Shown: positions 1-12,870, numbered from the stretch's first letter. The stretch is 64,000 nt of DNA from Hymenolepis diminuta (GCA_900708905.1 CAADRB010000014.1:2831822-2895821), one strand, 5' to 3'. Notes: a model not told the origin generated them from the sequence alone. Numbers and translations: made by a program.

Positions 1-2759
1 AATAGATCTCCAAATTCAATTATAGATAGGCCAATTTGAAAGTTGAGCTTTAATCCCTCTTTATTTGGTTGATAATAGTAGAGTTAGAATAAGGTTAGAT
101 GGGGCTGTCTTATCTGACAGTAACTTCAAAACTGTTCTTAGTATCTCTGATAGAAAATTCATTTTACATCCGTATCTTATTTGATTATTACCTTATTCAA
201 ACTTCAATGCAAATTATTCTTCCGTTATTTTTTTTAAATCACGAACAAATCTAATGTTATCGATCTTAAATTATGTTTATTTATTGTTTAATGGGTACCT
301 TATGTGATGGATTCAAGTGGACAGCAAATTGAAAAATGCTGCGGACGGTTTCGTAGACCGTATGTGACGTTGAGTTGAACAACTCATAATTGTACCGTGT
401 AATTTTGATGCAAAGCCCAAATTTTTGCAGAACATTATATATCATGGATGCACATAATAGCCTGATCTGCTGTTTTCCCCACATCTTTTAATTAAGAACT
501 CCTCTGAATGTTGACTTGTAGACTTATATAGACTGAACAGATTTCATACTGTTCGAATTCGAGAAAGACATGGTGTAACTTATCACTGTCCTACTTAGCA
601 GCGATTGGCATCGCAAGTAAGGGCTATTTTATTCCCATAAATTCTGATCCTAGAGCCAAGGAATAACTTTCATTATAGAACTGGTATAAGGGAAGGATGA
701 ATGCCATTTTCATTTAGTGTATTTGATCAAAGGGTCATTTGGAAGATTCGATTTTGACCAGCCAATATAATACTTTAAGTTTAACATTTGTTGAGGGAAG
801 TAAAAAGCGAACTTTTAAGAACTGGGTCTTGTAACCCAGGAATCCTAAGAAACTCAGCTTTCAATTTGTATATACTTGTCTTAAAGTCCATCATAACTTG
901 ATAGACTTCAAAGGGGCCCGTTCGATTGGAGCATGTGTCGTTTTCAAGAGCGAGGGTTTGCATTTATTTGTGTTTCCTTACTCCATTCAATTTCGTCTGA
1001 TTGTTTCTACTCCTAAGTGACCAAGTTTACAATATTGAACGGTTGCATAGTTGCATCTCCATTTTATAAATAGGAAATCTAGAGCAATAATCACTGCTTA
1101 ATCTATTTTTGGGAGATCTTTTTGCAATGACTCAAATTTCGCCTTTCATTTGATTTTATGAAGTTAACACACTTCCATAAATTTCGTAGAAATTATCAAT
1201 TTTATGAATTATATACAAGTAAAAAAATAATTTTAACTCTAACAAAGCACGGGGGCACTAAATAGCACAATAAGGATAGAAGCGATCGAGAAGAAGGACT
1301 AAATAAGTGACCTAAATAGTTAGAATTAAATTGAAATTCCGATTCATCCGCTTTTTACTTAATGTGCATAGTTTGTTGTGTCATGTCTTAATGTCTCAGA
1401 ATTCTCAGTTTAGGAGATAATCTCTAGGTTCTTGATGTTCACTTTTTATTAAAAAATCGATTCACCTGACTTGCTGGTCATATTACTTTAACTAATTTGT
1501 ACCTTCCAATGTCTACGACCAATTCTCAAATAGTAGCTAAAACATTTTCAACGTAACAGAGATCGCTAGAGCTAATTAAAGTTGAATTCGATATCATGTC
1601 TTCATTATTCACTACATGTATCATGTGTGACCCTTACTCTATTACCCAAATTGAAAGACAACTGTAGGGGTTTGGAAAATAATCGACAAGGTTAAAGTGA
1701 GGTGAGAAAGGCACTGAGCTCACCGGATTAGCGTAAAATGGCAGGAGGTTACTTCACTGCGAATTTCACTGAAGTGATCCCATGAGAATACTAGAAATCT
1801 TGTAATGACTTCTTTGCCAGTATCAATAGAAAGTGCTTTTTGACACTTACCTTTATTATCTACCTTCCGTTCTAGACGAGTACTTATAATAAAGCGTAAA
1901 CATCATGTACTACTTAAAATAATGACCATCGGCTATCTTAATAATTTAACCGGTTTATTGTAAAGTTATTCTAATCCAAACTGAGGAATTGAAAACTCAA
2001 TATTACCATAATCCGAAATTGAGACAGATTAGGATCGTTTCGTTTTTATTTGACCATTCGCCTAATTCAAAAGTGGTTGGAAAAATAAATAAACAAAGTT
2101 ATCAGAATTAGGATATTTTGAATAAGGCCGATCGAACTTATCGCTTAAGCAATAAAAGCTATGCTATTCTAGTCAATTTGTTAAATAGAAATGCAATAAT
2201 ATTATTATTTTTTCAAAGCAAAGAAGAATACCAAAACTTCTAATCGAAGGAAAGCAATCGAATGATTGAGAAGGCAAAATTTTGTTATATGCTGTTCATC
2301 AGCTTATAGTTTTAATATAGTTGAGAGAAGGTAGCTGAAATTGTTAAGTTAGCAGATCTCAGCAAGTGAAATTAATAATTCATTCTAAGTACTAAGGATC
2401 AATTTTAGCATATTAATAAGGATGATAAAACTCTGCTTGCATGTAAACTAAGGAGATGTTGAGTTGACCACCATGAAATTAGAGAGTCGGTTGATGCCAA
2501 GTCGAGACCTTGAACAGTGATTGGTGGTCCAATAACGTAAAAGGAATATTTTCGGCTAAGCTGGGTGGATTAAAAAGCGCCAGATTTAAGTGATCGACCA
2601 CAGGCCACACTATCATCTGATCAGTGCTGGTTAGTTGATTAAACAATTTATCTTGCATTCTTTTAGCTACTCAAAGTAGACAAATTCAATTATGGCATGC
2701 ATATTTGTCTGTAATATGTATTCATCTGAATAATACAAGAGTTCTGTTTTGGATTGGAG

Positions 2760-2793
2760 GAGGGCTGTTTTCTAACAATATCAGACAGCCCTC
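2760..2793. repeat. 9-bp-stem hairpin
   Basis: gagggctgt (2760-2768) pairs exactly with acagccctc (2785-2793) around a 16 nt loop. No gene adjoins it; a repeat end or chance structure. Confidence 0.35.
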
Positions 2794-2996
2794 GGAAAAT
2801 TACTAACTACCAATGGGTTATAAGAACTAATTATCTAATTAAATGACCGTGTTCTAGACTATGTGCCTAGAAATACTGCTCTAAAACTTTTTGATATTTT
2901 TTTCATTATTTAAACAAAAATCTTTCTTAAATCTGATTAAGTTCTGCCAAAACGAGATTTATCCTCCTTAATTTTGAATGGGATATTCAGAACATT

Positions 2997-3062
2997 AAGC
3001 TGCTAACTGATAGTCAAAGAAAGGTACAATACCTACGTTAGAACCACTTAACTACCAGTTCC
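2997..3062 (+). repeat. Short dispersed repeat, copy 1
   Basis: It aligns with 4787-4856: gatag-caaa, then a spacer, then ttagaaccacttaactacca against ttagaactacttaactacca. Class unknown. Confidence 0.45.
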
Positions 3063-4786
3063 AAAAGTATCGAAATTTAGAATTTGAAAAAGATCCCGAC
3101 AGCATTGATTTGGGGCATACACGGGAGCGATTGTATAGGAAGGCATTCTTAATAAGCCTTGACACGGTGAACATGAATTCACTTAGCAAAATGGGGTGAA
3201 TCCCGAAATTTAAGCATCGGAACATGAAGTAAAAAGCAATAAAATGTGCGTAATCTAAATGCAAAATCAAGTGAATTAAGACCTTTCAATAATCCGACTT
3301 TACTTTCTTCTTCTGCTCCACATCGTTCACTATCCCCTATAGGGCCGTTTTACTAAGCCCTATGGAGTTCAAGTGTTTACACACGATAAAAATTAACACT
3401 TTGGGAAATGACTAATTATTAGTAAAAATTTATTCCTATAGTGTTAATAGGATTTTATCGCTTTGAAACTTTTAAAGTTCATAAGGAGGATGTATGTTTT
3501 ACTTGGTATTGATTTAATTAGCTTTTCACCGAGGACGCAAATTCAATTTTTATCATATTGCTTTAATTTAGTATAAATTATTATAAAATCGATGCCCTAT
3601 CACGAATGTAGATAATTTCCTGTTACCTCAGGAAAAGCCACTTATTTTATCGGATATTTCATAATTAAAAATTGTAATTTTTTGTTTGCCACGGATAATA
3701 ACGATAATACCAAAAACATCTATTCATTTTTCTTCCTATTATCAATAATTGGCAAAATACATTATTATATCTAGTCTTACATATGTCACTACCTTTTAAG
3801 AGAAATCCATATGTTAAACAATTCTAGTTATGCTCATGTCGAATCGAGGTTTTAGTTTTTAGGGACACCTTCATCGCGGATTTATATATTTCGGTTTTGT
3901 ATTATATTTGCCTGATTAATAACCGTGAACTTACATTTTTGACCTTAATATATCGATTTTATTTAAATAGGAAATAGCATTAAGAACAAAGTACTTTCCC
4001 CTTTCCTTACTTTACTGAGTTAATTTCATCGAGGGTTTCGGTATTTATGACTGCCAAAACGCAAACGAAGGCACTGTTTAGCCGATATTGTCTTCCCATG
4101 CTTGTATGTTAATGTTCTTAGGTATTGCAATCCTATCTTCTGGCTGAAAACAAATTTCACTCTATTTCCTAACGAAATATTTCATCACCCTTCATCAAAT
4201 AACCCCTTTACCTGGGTCGACACTCAACTGTGTCAACAGCTGAACCTGCTTGATCCAGGAGGTTTGCACGCTTACAACGGCACTAATCACAGAAAATCAC
4301 ATATAACCTCAAGAACATCTTCTTACATCTATTTTTTCCCAACAATGCTCTACTCAACTTGTCTGATGTCTTCTCCTTACTTTGGGTTTCTTGACTCCTG
4401 CACATTGTCAATCTGATTTAACTTTCATAGGAAGAAACAATTTAAAAATTAGACCAAGTTTTTGCCCATTCTCAGGATCGTATTCACTTAACTGTTAGAG
4501 AAATACAGTGGTTATGTAACGTTTTTTGAAATCTTCATTCAGATAACTGAGGTGAGTATATTTATTCCGTATTATTTTACTGGGCAGATCTTCAAATAGG
4601 CTTGAAAGATGATACATTCTCACAGTCGCTTTATGGAAAGAGATTCATTGTTCAATTATGATTTGGTTTATGTGTTGTCCACTTCTGGTTAATATAATTG
4701 AACTTATACTTCTGGTATTAGTGTATCACTTCCGCCCAAATATAAAATGACAATAAAAATGAAGTATTGCAGAATTTAACAATATT

Positions 4787-4856
4787 AAACCGTTCATCGA
4801 TAGCCAAAAGGGCTGACCAATATCCTCTTAGAACTACTTAACTACCAACCATAGGT
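4787..4856 (+). repeat. Short dispersed repeat, copy 2
   Basis: Partner of 2997-3062 in the same orientation, 1.8 kb away. Confidence 0.45.
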
Positions 4857-5519
4857 ACAAGAGTGAAAGTGCGTTGTGGAGAGTGATTTACTAAAGACTA
4901 TTAATAAATAAATAATCAATCAAGGTTGCAATTAATCCATGAATGAATGATGGAGACAAATGGCTGAGTCAGACACTGAGAGATCGCTTTTAATTTGAAG
5001 ATCGGTGCCTGCGTTAGAATAACCAAACAAAAGATTCTCAGTAAAAACGGTTCTTGGATATATCTTATTCCAATTTAATCATCATTCTTGGTGAAATTGG
5101 GTTATCAAAAAAGTAAAAATGCAGTGTTATAATTTCAGGATCGATCACCTATTAATAAGATACGCAACACCAAAGCGCTGTTGAAGTTCGTTCTTCTTAA
5201 TAATAAAAATATTTTTACTGAAGACCTACATTTCATTATTTGTAATTTTTTCCCATTTTAATGTTGAATTGAATTTTTCCCTTGAAATCATAATTTCAGG
5301 GCTGCCCTTCTGAAATTAGTAGAATTCGACGTCTGTCACGTATTTCTTTGCAGTTATTTTTTAATTTAAAGAAACAGTCAAGATCTAAAATGAATTACCA
5401 GCTGGGAAACTATAGTTAACATAGTGGAGCAGAATATTGTATGATGCTGAAATATAAAGTTCAGCCTCATTTTGTATAGTCTTACCTAGCCTAGTTTTCT
5501 TGACAATAGACATGACTAT

Positions 5520-5572
5520 TCCAGTTACCCTTGAGTGAACTCTGGTTAGCTCCGCTATGTTAAAAAGTTATA
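5520..5572 (+). repeat. Short dispersed repeat related to 48950
   Basis: agttacccttgag and then ctatgttaaaaa match agttcaccttgag and ggtatgttaaaaa at 48941-48983. Confidence 0.4.
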
Positions 5573-5770
5573 ACCGGTATAAACCAACTGCTACTGGCTG
5601 TTAGAAGTGACAAAACATTGAGATGAAATTACTATCATATGGCTTTGATCTTTTATTCGTTGTGTATGTTTTTTCGTTTTAAATTATTGTAGAGGAAAGA
5701 GCTTCGAAAACACCGATTAGCTGAATAATACCCTGAATCATGCGCAGTCTATTAAAAGTGTAGGAATAAA

Positions 5771-6388
5771 GTGAATATGCTGATCTTGAGTACAAAAAGG
5801 ATACACTTCGAACACGAGCTGTCAAAAGTTCAAGAATTTTTGACTATTAATGAATCAAGAAAAGCCGACAACTTACTTCGAAGAGTTCTGCTGACCACCT
5901 CTCAAACTTGGTCTAATTCGAAAAGAAGTAAATTTGTCGTTGATTCCAGCTCTCTAACCAAACACTATGCTGAACTATTTAGTTATCGGCCTGCACAATA
6001 TGATGTAAATTGAAATATTACGGATCTTCCTAAAGATATAAATCTAACATTTGAAGAACTAAAAAGAGTAAAAAGAAAACTGGAGGTGCTGAACAGCCCT
6101 GTGGCTAATGGCTTACGATCTGAACTTATCAAATGGAATGCATCAACACCGGACGTTTACTTGCTGAAGTTCTTTAAAGATAGTTGGTAGGACAGAAAGC
6201 ACAAATTCTCAATTTCTAGCCAGGGAAAAGCATCAGAACAGGAGGGGCAGGAAAATAGACCTATGGGAATTAATGGAGCATCAAGAATTTTACTTTATTT
6301 GAATTATTTTAAGTCGTTTTTCAAATATAGAAGGCTCACTGCATCCCATCTTAATGTTTCAAAGTCGAGTATTTTAAATTCAAAGTAA
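5771..6388 (+). mobile_element. Non-LTR retrotransposon remnant (reverse-transcriptase 5' part)
   Basis: One frame stays readable over about 206 codons with two internal stops (TGA at 6011, TAG at 6188). It shows the order expected just before and at the start of a LINE reverse transcriptase: a linker ending SSLTKHYAELF, then LTFEELKRVKRKLEVLNSP (the 'EE--AIK-LK-GKAPG' helix region), ANGLRSELIKW (the 'DG---ELLK' position) and, after the TAG, ENRPMGINGASRILLYL, which resembles the 'NYRPI-LL---KIL' block. The catalytic F-DD box was not found, so the copy is truncated or too decayed. The clade (RTE- or CR1-like) cannot be set from this. Confidence 0.55.
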
Positions 6389-6519
6389 GGAAAGCGTTTT
6401 TAACACTTATCTTCGGTAGAGGAGTGATAGGAGCATGGATCTTCTCTGATGAAAAAGTTGAATTCTGCCACTCCCCTCATTATCTAGACTTAACCAGTGC
6501 AGATGGCCAATTTGCTAAT

Positions 6520-6592
6520 TGGATGTTTATCAATGGGCATTGAACCCATGATATCTGATAGATAGACATACTAATCGCTGCTCCATCGTGGA
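6520..6592 (-). repeat. tRNA-derived SINE-like unit
   Basis: Reading the minus strand, an A-box-like ggagcagcgattagt (6584-6570) precedes a good B box gggttcaatgccc (6547-6535), followed by the tail acatcc. The spacing is slightly short for a tRNA and no cloverleaf folds well, so this is a SINE head or tRNA pseudogene. It shares its arrangement with the units at 8565, 16925 and 20005. Confidence 0.5.
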
Positions 6593-7950
6593 TATAAGAC
6601 CAATGATAACTGCTATTGTTACGATTACATTTGATAAAAAATATGACACCTTTGGTCATACGCTTTAGATAAATATTATTTAAAAATTTCAGAAAAAAAT
6701 GCAAAATAAGAGACATACATTGTTATTATTATTAGAGTTTCTGTTATATTGTATACATTGTGCAACCTGTAACCGACAAAACGCCCACAGTTTTCCCTAA
6801 ATCGTGGAAAATTGTCGAAATACTGCTGCAAAATGTTAGTTATGGTTGTGTTAATCACGCCCGGTTTACGTGATCATGCGATTGACACGTGAATCCATGC
6901 AGGTAGTAGGAGTGTTAGGGTGATTTTTTCTCCTCCTCCTCCTGAAGTATTCATTTCAACTTGTATGTGAAAGGGTGCGAGATATGTATTTCGGTAAAAA
7001 TAGAGTGTGAATTAGACTGGATGAAATTAATGACTATGAGGTGTTAGGAGTGGTCACTTAGAGCCTTTTAATTTACGAGCAAGAAAAGGCGTATTTCGGA
7101 TTGTTATCAAGAAAAGCTAATTAGAATAATCACATGTTACGTTTGATTATAAAAAGTTATTTTCCGGAAGAAAAAGTTTAATTCTGACAGTTCTAGAAGG
7201 ATTTCTTTCTTGTAAATAAAAGACATAAATTTGGGGCATCTATCAAGGCCTGTCATCATATCACGGAGAGAGTTGATTTTTTCCATTTATCAAAACTATC
7301 CGAATTGGTTTTAATAAATAGTTCAGATTCGAAGATAATATGGAAGGCGAAATTTGACTATGGATGATGCAGATAACCGGAAATGATGAATCTGGTAAAT
7401 TCGCTCTTTATTCGCGAATAATGCACACTCAACGATCACCAAGGAGATATTACGCCGGCTTGGACTCTCTATATATCATACTCCTCCTGACTCATACCTC
7501 CGTTCTGTTGTCAGTCGATCATAAACAAACAAGGAACGCGAAATGTCTCAACCGTCTTCCGGTATCTCATCTCACCTGTTTCTCACAATCCGGGTCGTTG
7601 TCAATGCTGACGCCTTTTTCTCCAATTCCTCTTCCTATTCTTTCTTCCTGTCCTCTCTCATACCTTCTTAATCATTAAATATGCATGTGACCCTACTTAA
7701 ATCTTTTTCGTCTCGTAGCCATTTCATGTTCACTTATTTTTTTTTCCTCCAAAAATTAAACCATATTTGACCTCAAGAAACAACAGCTCGTTTTAATAAT
7801 AATATGATCATAAATTACCTCCTTCTTCATAAAATGCGATTTTACCTACTTTGATTCACTTTCTATTTGTGATTGTCACAAATAATTTATTAAAATTTAA
7901 TCAGAAATCCGATGATAAATGTTTATAGTTAAGTTCAATCTGGTAATCAG

Positions 7951-8062
7951 ACGCGTCCGTGGCGCATTGGTCACTGTGGTCGTCGGTTAAGTCTGCCTAA
8001 TGAGGAGGGTAAGAGAATTCAAGTCTCTCACCAGAAATGCTCTGTGATCCCAATCTCTACGC
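7951..8062 (+). repeat. tRNA-derived SINE-like unit, second subfamily
   Basis: An A-box-like tggcgcattggtcact is followed after about 45 bp by the B-box-like gaattcaagtctc and then ctcaccagaaatgctctgtg. The downstream part aligns with units at 39780 and 21875 (ctc-cca-ag--...-ctctgtg), which defines a dispersed family. Confidence 0.5.
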
Positions 8063-8564
8063 TTTCTTAAATGGGTTTGGGAATAAGAAAAATCAGATGA
8101 CTAACACTGATGAGATCTAAACATTTTTTATTACAGTTTTACAAAAAAAGATAACTAAAAAGAGCTGAAACTAGGTGAGTTTTCGATAAGTTCGTTCCCT
8201 CAAAAAGGACTGCTCGTTGGTGAGCTCAATCATTGATTAAGCTGTTTTTTACCTATTGCGCGATTTTCTTTATTCCTTGCTACTTTATCTTATGCCAATA
8301 TCGATGATAGCCAAGTATTTAACCGGATATTTTAAAAACCGATCTGATTATAAAGTCTGAAATATTTGCAGTCACAGGTCTACTGAAGGGTGAACTAAAT
8401 TAACTCTGAAGATTTAGACCTTAATCTATGAAGTTTGAGTAGTAATCAGTGTTTATTTGTTTAGGAGACCTTCATTGTTTTAGAACTTTGAGAACGTGGA
8501 TCTTCGTTTTGAAGGAGATTGAGTAAAAATTACACTAGATTCCACCCTCCCTCTGACGATCAGT

Positions 8565-8660
8565 TTTGACCGGTCACTCAGTGGATGCGCAGTGACGGAT
8601 ATTGAATATGTGACCCTTCGATAGCAGACATGGGATACAGATCAACTCCGCATCCTACGT
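8565..8660 (-). repeat. tRNA-derived SINE-like unit, decayed
   Basis: The minus-strand tail gcatccactgagtg matches the tail acatccagtgagtg of the unit at 20005. The internal promoter boxes are badly degraded. The adjoining 130 bp (8660-8790) stays open on the minus strand and is richer in G+C but matches nothing I recognise. Confidence 0.4.
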
Positions 8661-9611
8661 TATGAAAAATTCCTGGCCAAAGTGTTAATGAGCAGAAAAG
8701 TGAAAACGGTGCACGAAGCTCTGCTGCCAAAGAAAACTGCCTGACAAGAGATGTAGTCAGAAGAGCGGTTACACTCGTGGTTATCAATTGGGTGGGCAGC
8801 TATAATTATGACAAATCGGGATGGGAGCATGATTGATGGTGTTGAGGTCAGTAAGGACTCGTGAGTCCGCCACCATAATCAACTCCGACTAAACTGGCGG
8901 AAGTCACTTATGATAAGTGTTATCATTTCTTGTATTTGTTACTTGACATGTTAAATCTTATTCATGTTCTCCCACCTAGATCTCAGGTTAAGGTCAAGTT
9001 ATGGTTCCAACGCGTGGAATTAGAACAAAAGCGAGCTTCAATAGAAAAGGCCTTGACTTTGAAAGCAGCAACGAAATATCTACCAATTTCTTTTACACTA
9101 AAAAATTCCCTTCGAGCCACTGGGTGCCATTTAGAACTGAGAAGGCTCATGACTATGCCTTATTAAGCATGATATAAAGTTGTGCCTTTGTTTTCATCTT
9201 TAATTCCTTTATGATAAATATAAGACGATCCAAGAGTTCATACTTTAACTAATTTCTTCCAACACGTCCGAGGAGGATGTCATATTCGTTCTAACATTAG
9301 GAGAAGAGGATTGTGGTGGTCTATTCGTCTCTTCCTGCTATACATTTGATAATTGAGTGAGTCTTGAGTGGACAAAATGATAACTATCGCTGGCCTTTGT
9401 CTCATCCCTCTCTTTTCCAGAGTTGAACCAAACTGATTTTTTCAACATTTAAAAGTCGTTTAAGTCCTCAGTCCTACGGCCACTCAACTCTTTTACTCAA
9501 AACAGTCAGTACCCAGAGTTTGTGTAATATTCCAAAGCTCATAATGGAAAATATTCACATCATTTGACTTGAGTAGAGAGAAGATATTCTGCAGCCGCTT
9601 TTATGACCAGA

Positions 9612-9690
9612 ATTAACCAGAGCGGTCGGCATCTACGTCACTGAATGCGCATCGATGAGCATTGATCTCATGTTGTCTAATTCGACAGAC
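9612..9690 (-). repeat. tRNA-derived SINE-like unit, decayed, beside the dymeclin pseudogene
   Basis: Minus-strand gcgcattcagtgacgtagat and gccgaccgctctggttaa correspond to acatccagtgagtgg and gctgaccgcgcaggttaa of the unit at 20005. It abuts the 3' end of the pseudogene copy. Confidence 0.4.
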
Positions 9691-9726
9691 GGCGCACATA
9701 GGTGTGAAATATGTTAGATTGATTGC

Positions 9727-11702
9727 TAAACCAGAGCCCGGCTGATATAGGGACCGAGATTGGCGATTTTGGTTGAGAGTTTGCCAAGGCTGCAAGGTTA
9801 TTGATGTAAAGATGCTTGTTTCTCTGTTGAGGCCGATCAAGTTGAATTGTAGCAGTGAGAACCAGGACTAGAAGACCTCTCAAAGTCACATCTTTCAATT
9901 GTAAGTCTACGTTTGGTGATAGCTTCTCCGCCAACTAAAATTAATTCAATGCTGTTCAGCTTCTTATGGTGATGATATGGTTTAAGTCTATTGAAGGAAA
10001 AAAGTTTTTCCAAAAATGTCTCCGAGATAGACCATTTCCGATTGAGATCGCTCTGTTGTATAACTTAATGGATCTCAATGTCGTGTCCCCCAAATTGCCG
10101 TTATACTATCAGCATAACTCTTTCAAACCCATCTTTCTTACCAGTCACAACATATTGATAAAGTTAACTTTTTAATACATTGGTGAGCAAAAGTAAAAAT
10201 ATAAATCGCTTACCATCTCGTGGATATCCTTAGCGAATATTTCTTCTTTCGAGAGAATAAGCAGAGCCATATAGACATGTTGGGAATTTACAGGCGGGGA
10301 TTGACACAACAACAGTAGACAAATGGGGAACACCTAAAGTGAACAAGAAAACCAAATCATTACTGAGGGATCTTTTAGGAGGAGAGAGTAGTGAAAATAA
10401 GGCAAAGAGAAGTATACAATTTTCTCCTAAAAGTATGTTTTCAGTAAAAGGTACGGAGGTGATTATTGCGATGTAGAAAGTAAAGGAGGAGAGCAGAACT
10501 CTCTGAATGGACGGTGGATACAAGGGTCCGACAAATCTTATCATTTACTTGGTGGAATCCTCATCAATGTCCCTTTCTCGACTTCCACTTCGTTTAGGGT
10601 CGATTTCTGTACCACTTTGAGAGGAAGAAAAAGAAACACGAGAATATGTGAACGCATATAGTGAAAGCATTGATAATTATATTCTCCACCAAGCGTGTTG
10701 GAAGTAAAAAATTTTAAGACTTCTTTTAACATTTTGGAGACAGTGTGGAAGTCATTAACGCTAATTGGAAGACTTGTGTTTGTCACCTATTAGAGTAATG
10801 AATAAGGTACTAACTGGCTCCCCTGGCGATAGCGCATTTATTGACCCAACCCGTTTGCTTATAGGGGGTAGAATCCAATATTTACAATTACCGCTCATCC
10901 ATGCTCATGTGTATAGTAATTGCACAGTTTTATTCACAATACTTCTGGGAGTCACTGTTAAGATATAAACTACATAACAGCATTATCATGATGTTGCGTA
11001 ATGCATAGATACATTAACCCATTTCGTATGCATGTACGCAATACCGCAAGTTCATGAAAGGAGCACAAAAAGAAACCTTTAACTAAGACCAAAGGGATAC
11101 TAACGTAACGACATCAAGATTACTAATGCGATATTGACCAGATCTGGTAGGAACAAGGCAAGGTTGGTTACTGTATCTAACAAATTTACTTAGTTGCTCT
11201 CCTGTCTTCCAATTTCGAATTGGGGTCGGCAATTAGCGGTCCTTGAGTGCAGATTTAGACATCCCAGACTTTACGGCATAATACTCTGGACATTCCAGTT
11301 AGTAGCAGTAGTAGCGCGAATCGTAGCTACAGCAGGTAGTCAATCGCATTTAATGTGAAGATTATACACGAAAGAAAACTACTATCAGGGCTCTTTTGGT
11401 AATATAACTCAGTCTATTAACAACATCCTTTAAACTTTAGTAAGACAGATGTACGGCATTTACCGAATGTCGTGAGCGAGAACAGAACATCCCCATAAGA
11501 ACCCGAGCCAATATCCCCGAATATACTCCTTGACGCGGATGTAGCAGCTGCATATTTAGAATCGCCCTCACTGATGGTTGGATCAGCCTATAGATGGAGC
11601 CCTTCGACTAAGTGGTGATGACAAGAAGGTGATAAGATAATGAGAACGACCGAGTTGGCTGAACAACGGGAATAGTCCAGGGTTACGACTGTCATTAGCT
11701 GC
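9727..11702 (-). pseudogene. DYM: Partial dymeclin pseudogene, exons 7-10, inverted
   Basis: Reading the minus strand gives copies of four consecutive dymeclin exons in the right order: exon 7 at 11702-11464, exon 8 at 10614-10418, exon 9 at 10333-10214, exon 10 at 9934-9727. Shared stretches include aaggagtatattc (exon 7), accgtccattcagag (exon 8), gctaaggatat (exon 9) and aaaatcgccaatctc (exon 10). Splice signals are mostly kept (for example ccag before exon 7 and ATG|GTAAG after exon 9), and some intron sequence aligns after exon 10, so this is a DNA-level duplication and not a retrocopy. It is dead: exon 7 is about 80 bp short, exon 8 has an in-frame TGA after RTFY and small deletions, and exon 10 has a 1 bp deletion that shifts frame after LAALAN. 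I did not find exons 1-6 or 11-13 in the flanks. It lies 3.9 kb upstream of the functional gene in the opposite orientation. Confidence 0.9.
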
Positions 11703-12297
11703 CTGGAGGAAAAAAAATGACACTTGTTAATATAGATGGCATTTACTAAGGTCCGCTTTTACTTTTAATTAGTTACCAAATAGTGATAAAATGAAGCGCG
11801 ATCTACCTGTTTAAATAAACTATCATTGGAGATAAATAAAATTACAACTAAAAACGCTCATAAGTACATATTATATAAATGTAGACGATTGCCGCCAAAT
11901 ACGCTAAAGAATTGTACCAAAAATTGACAAATCCTCTCCAACTGTCGTCCATGAAAGACGTAACCCGTGTGCTGATATTTTAATTATATTTCTTTGTATT
12001 CCCGTATTGCCTCCTTGTACACACACACCACATCCTCACTCACTATTTCTCTCTTCACCATGGAGCTCATTATCTCACTTCCAGGATTTCCTCTGAGCTT
12101 TCACCCTATTTTCCAACAAAGCTCTTAATCAAGTAGTTTTTCACTCTGTTTCTTGTAGTGAAAATTAGTAGTAACTACAGGGTAATAGCCAGTTACGGGG
12201 TTAGAATCAAGACATCCCAACTGTCACTTTCCTTATAAGTTATGAAGATTTTTCAAATGTAAGGGTGTTTATTCAAGTAAATCTTAATACATTCCTT

Positions 12298-12316
12298 AAT
12301 AATAATAATAATAATT
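12298..12316. repeat. (AAT)n microsatellite
   Basis: About six tandem taa/aat units in intergenic DNA. Confidence 0.8.
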
Positions 12317-12599
12317 ACTATGTAAACTCGAAAAAATTCAAAAGTGATCTCTTTATAATTTCTAAATAAAGTCAACTTTCTGATTATATCCCCATAAAAT
12401 GTTACAATAAACCCATATGAAAGGTATAAAAGCAAGATTCCATATAGAACTTCATTTTGTCTACAGATCTTGATTGATTTAATGCGATTCAAAAAAGTTT
12501 TAACTTCATCTCGTTCAGCTTTAGACATTACATTTCGTACATATTTATATTTTACGGATCTACTCGAGCCGTAATGGCATGCAATATGGATTGGGGAAG

Positions 12600-12870
12600 G
12601 ATAAAGTCAAGACACTTATGTCACTTGTACAATCCTCACTTAGCTGGTAAAGTTACTCTAATTTATTGATAAAATATTATGTTTATACACAAACGTTGCT
12701 TTGAGTCTCTATGTGTACAGTCGGAGTAGCTGTTGGAGTTCACCGTCCTCTTATCGCTCCAAATCGCCAGCCACTAACATCAATTATAAATAGCACTACC
12801 GATTTTCACTTCACTTCCAGTGATATCTGTTGTTTTCCCCAATAAACAGTTCTATCATGGTGAGTAAGAT
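12600..12870 (+). repeat. Dispersed repeat with TATA box and AATAAA (short LTR- or TRIM-like)
   Basis: The block from ataaagtcaagacact through ttatgtttatacacaaacg to aatagcacta aligns with 58017-58240. A TATA box (tataaata, 12785-12792) stands about 50 bp before AATAAA (12841-12846), the U3-R layout of an LTR. No coding potential. Boundaries are approximate. Confidence 0.45.

Larger units (their letters stand above)
1..5770. other. AT-rich intergenic DNA
   Basis: No gene seen. The only structure noted is the repeat pair 2997/4787, the hairpin at 2760 and the repeat at 5520. Open frames such as 4102-4416 show no recognisable domain and normal background composition. Confidence 0.6.
6593..9611. 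other. Intergenic DNA with SINE-like units
   Basis: No gene seen apart from the listed repeats. 7364-7678 is somewhat G+C-richer and open on the plus strand but starts in random-looking sequence and matches nothing. Confidence 0.5.

Noticed and set aside
4102..4416. 104-residue open frame on the plus strand
   Set aside because: No recognisable domain, no splice context and composition like the background; long open frames of this size occur by chance here.
7364..7678. 104-residue open frame, slightly G+C-richer
   Set aside because: No family resemblance, hydrophobic and serine-rich translation typical of pyrimidine-rich non-coding DNA.
8820..8880. Hammerhead-ribozyme-like ggactcgtgagtcc
   Set aside because: The short palindrome is there, but the conserved CTGATGA and GAAA core was not found in order.
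1..9600. Further dymeclin pseudogene exons 11-13 on the minus strand
   Set aside because: Looked by eye for reverse complements of several exon 11-13 stretches and saw none; the copy seems to end near 9690.
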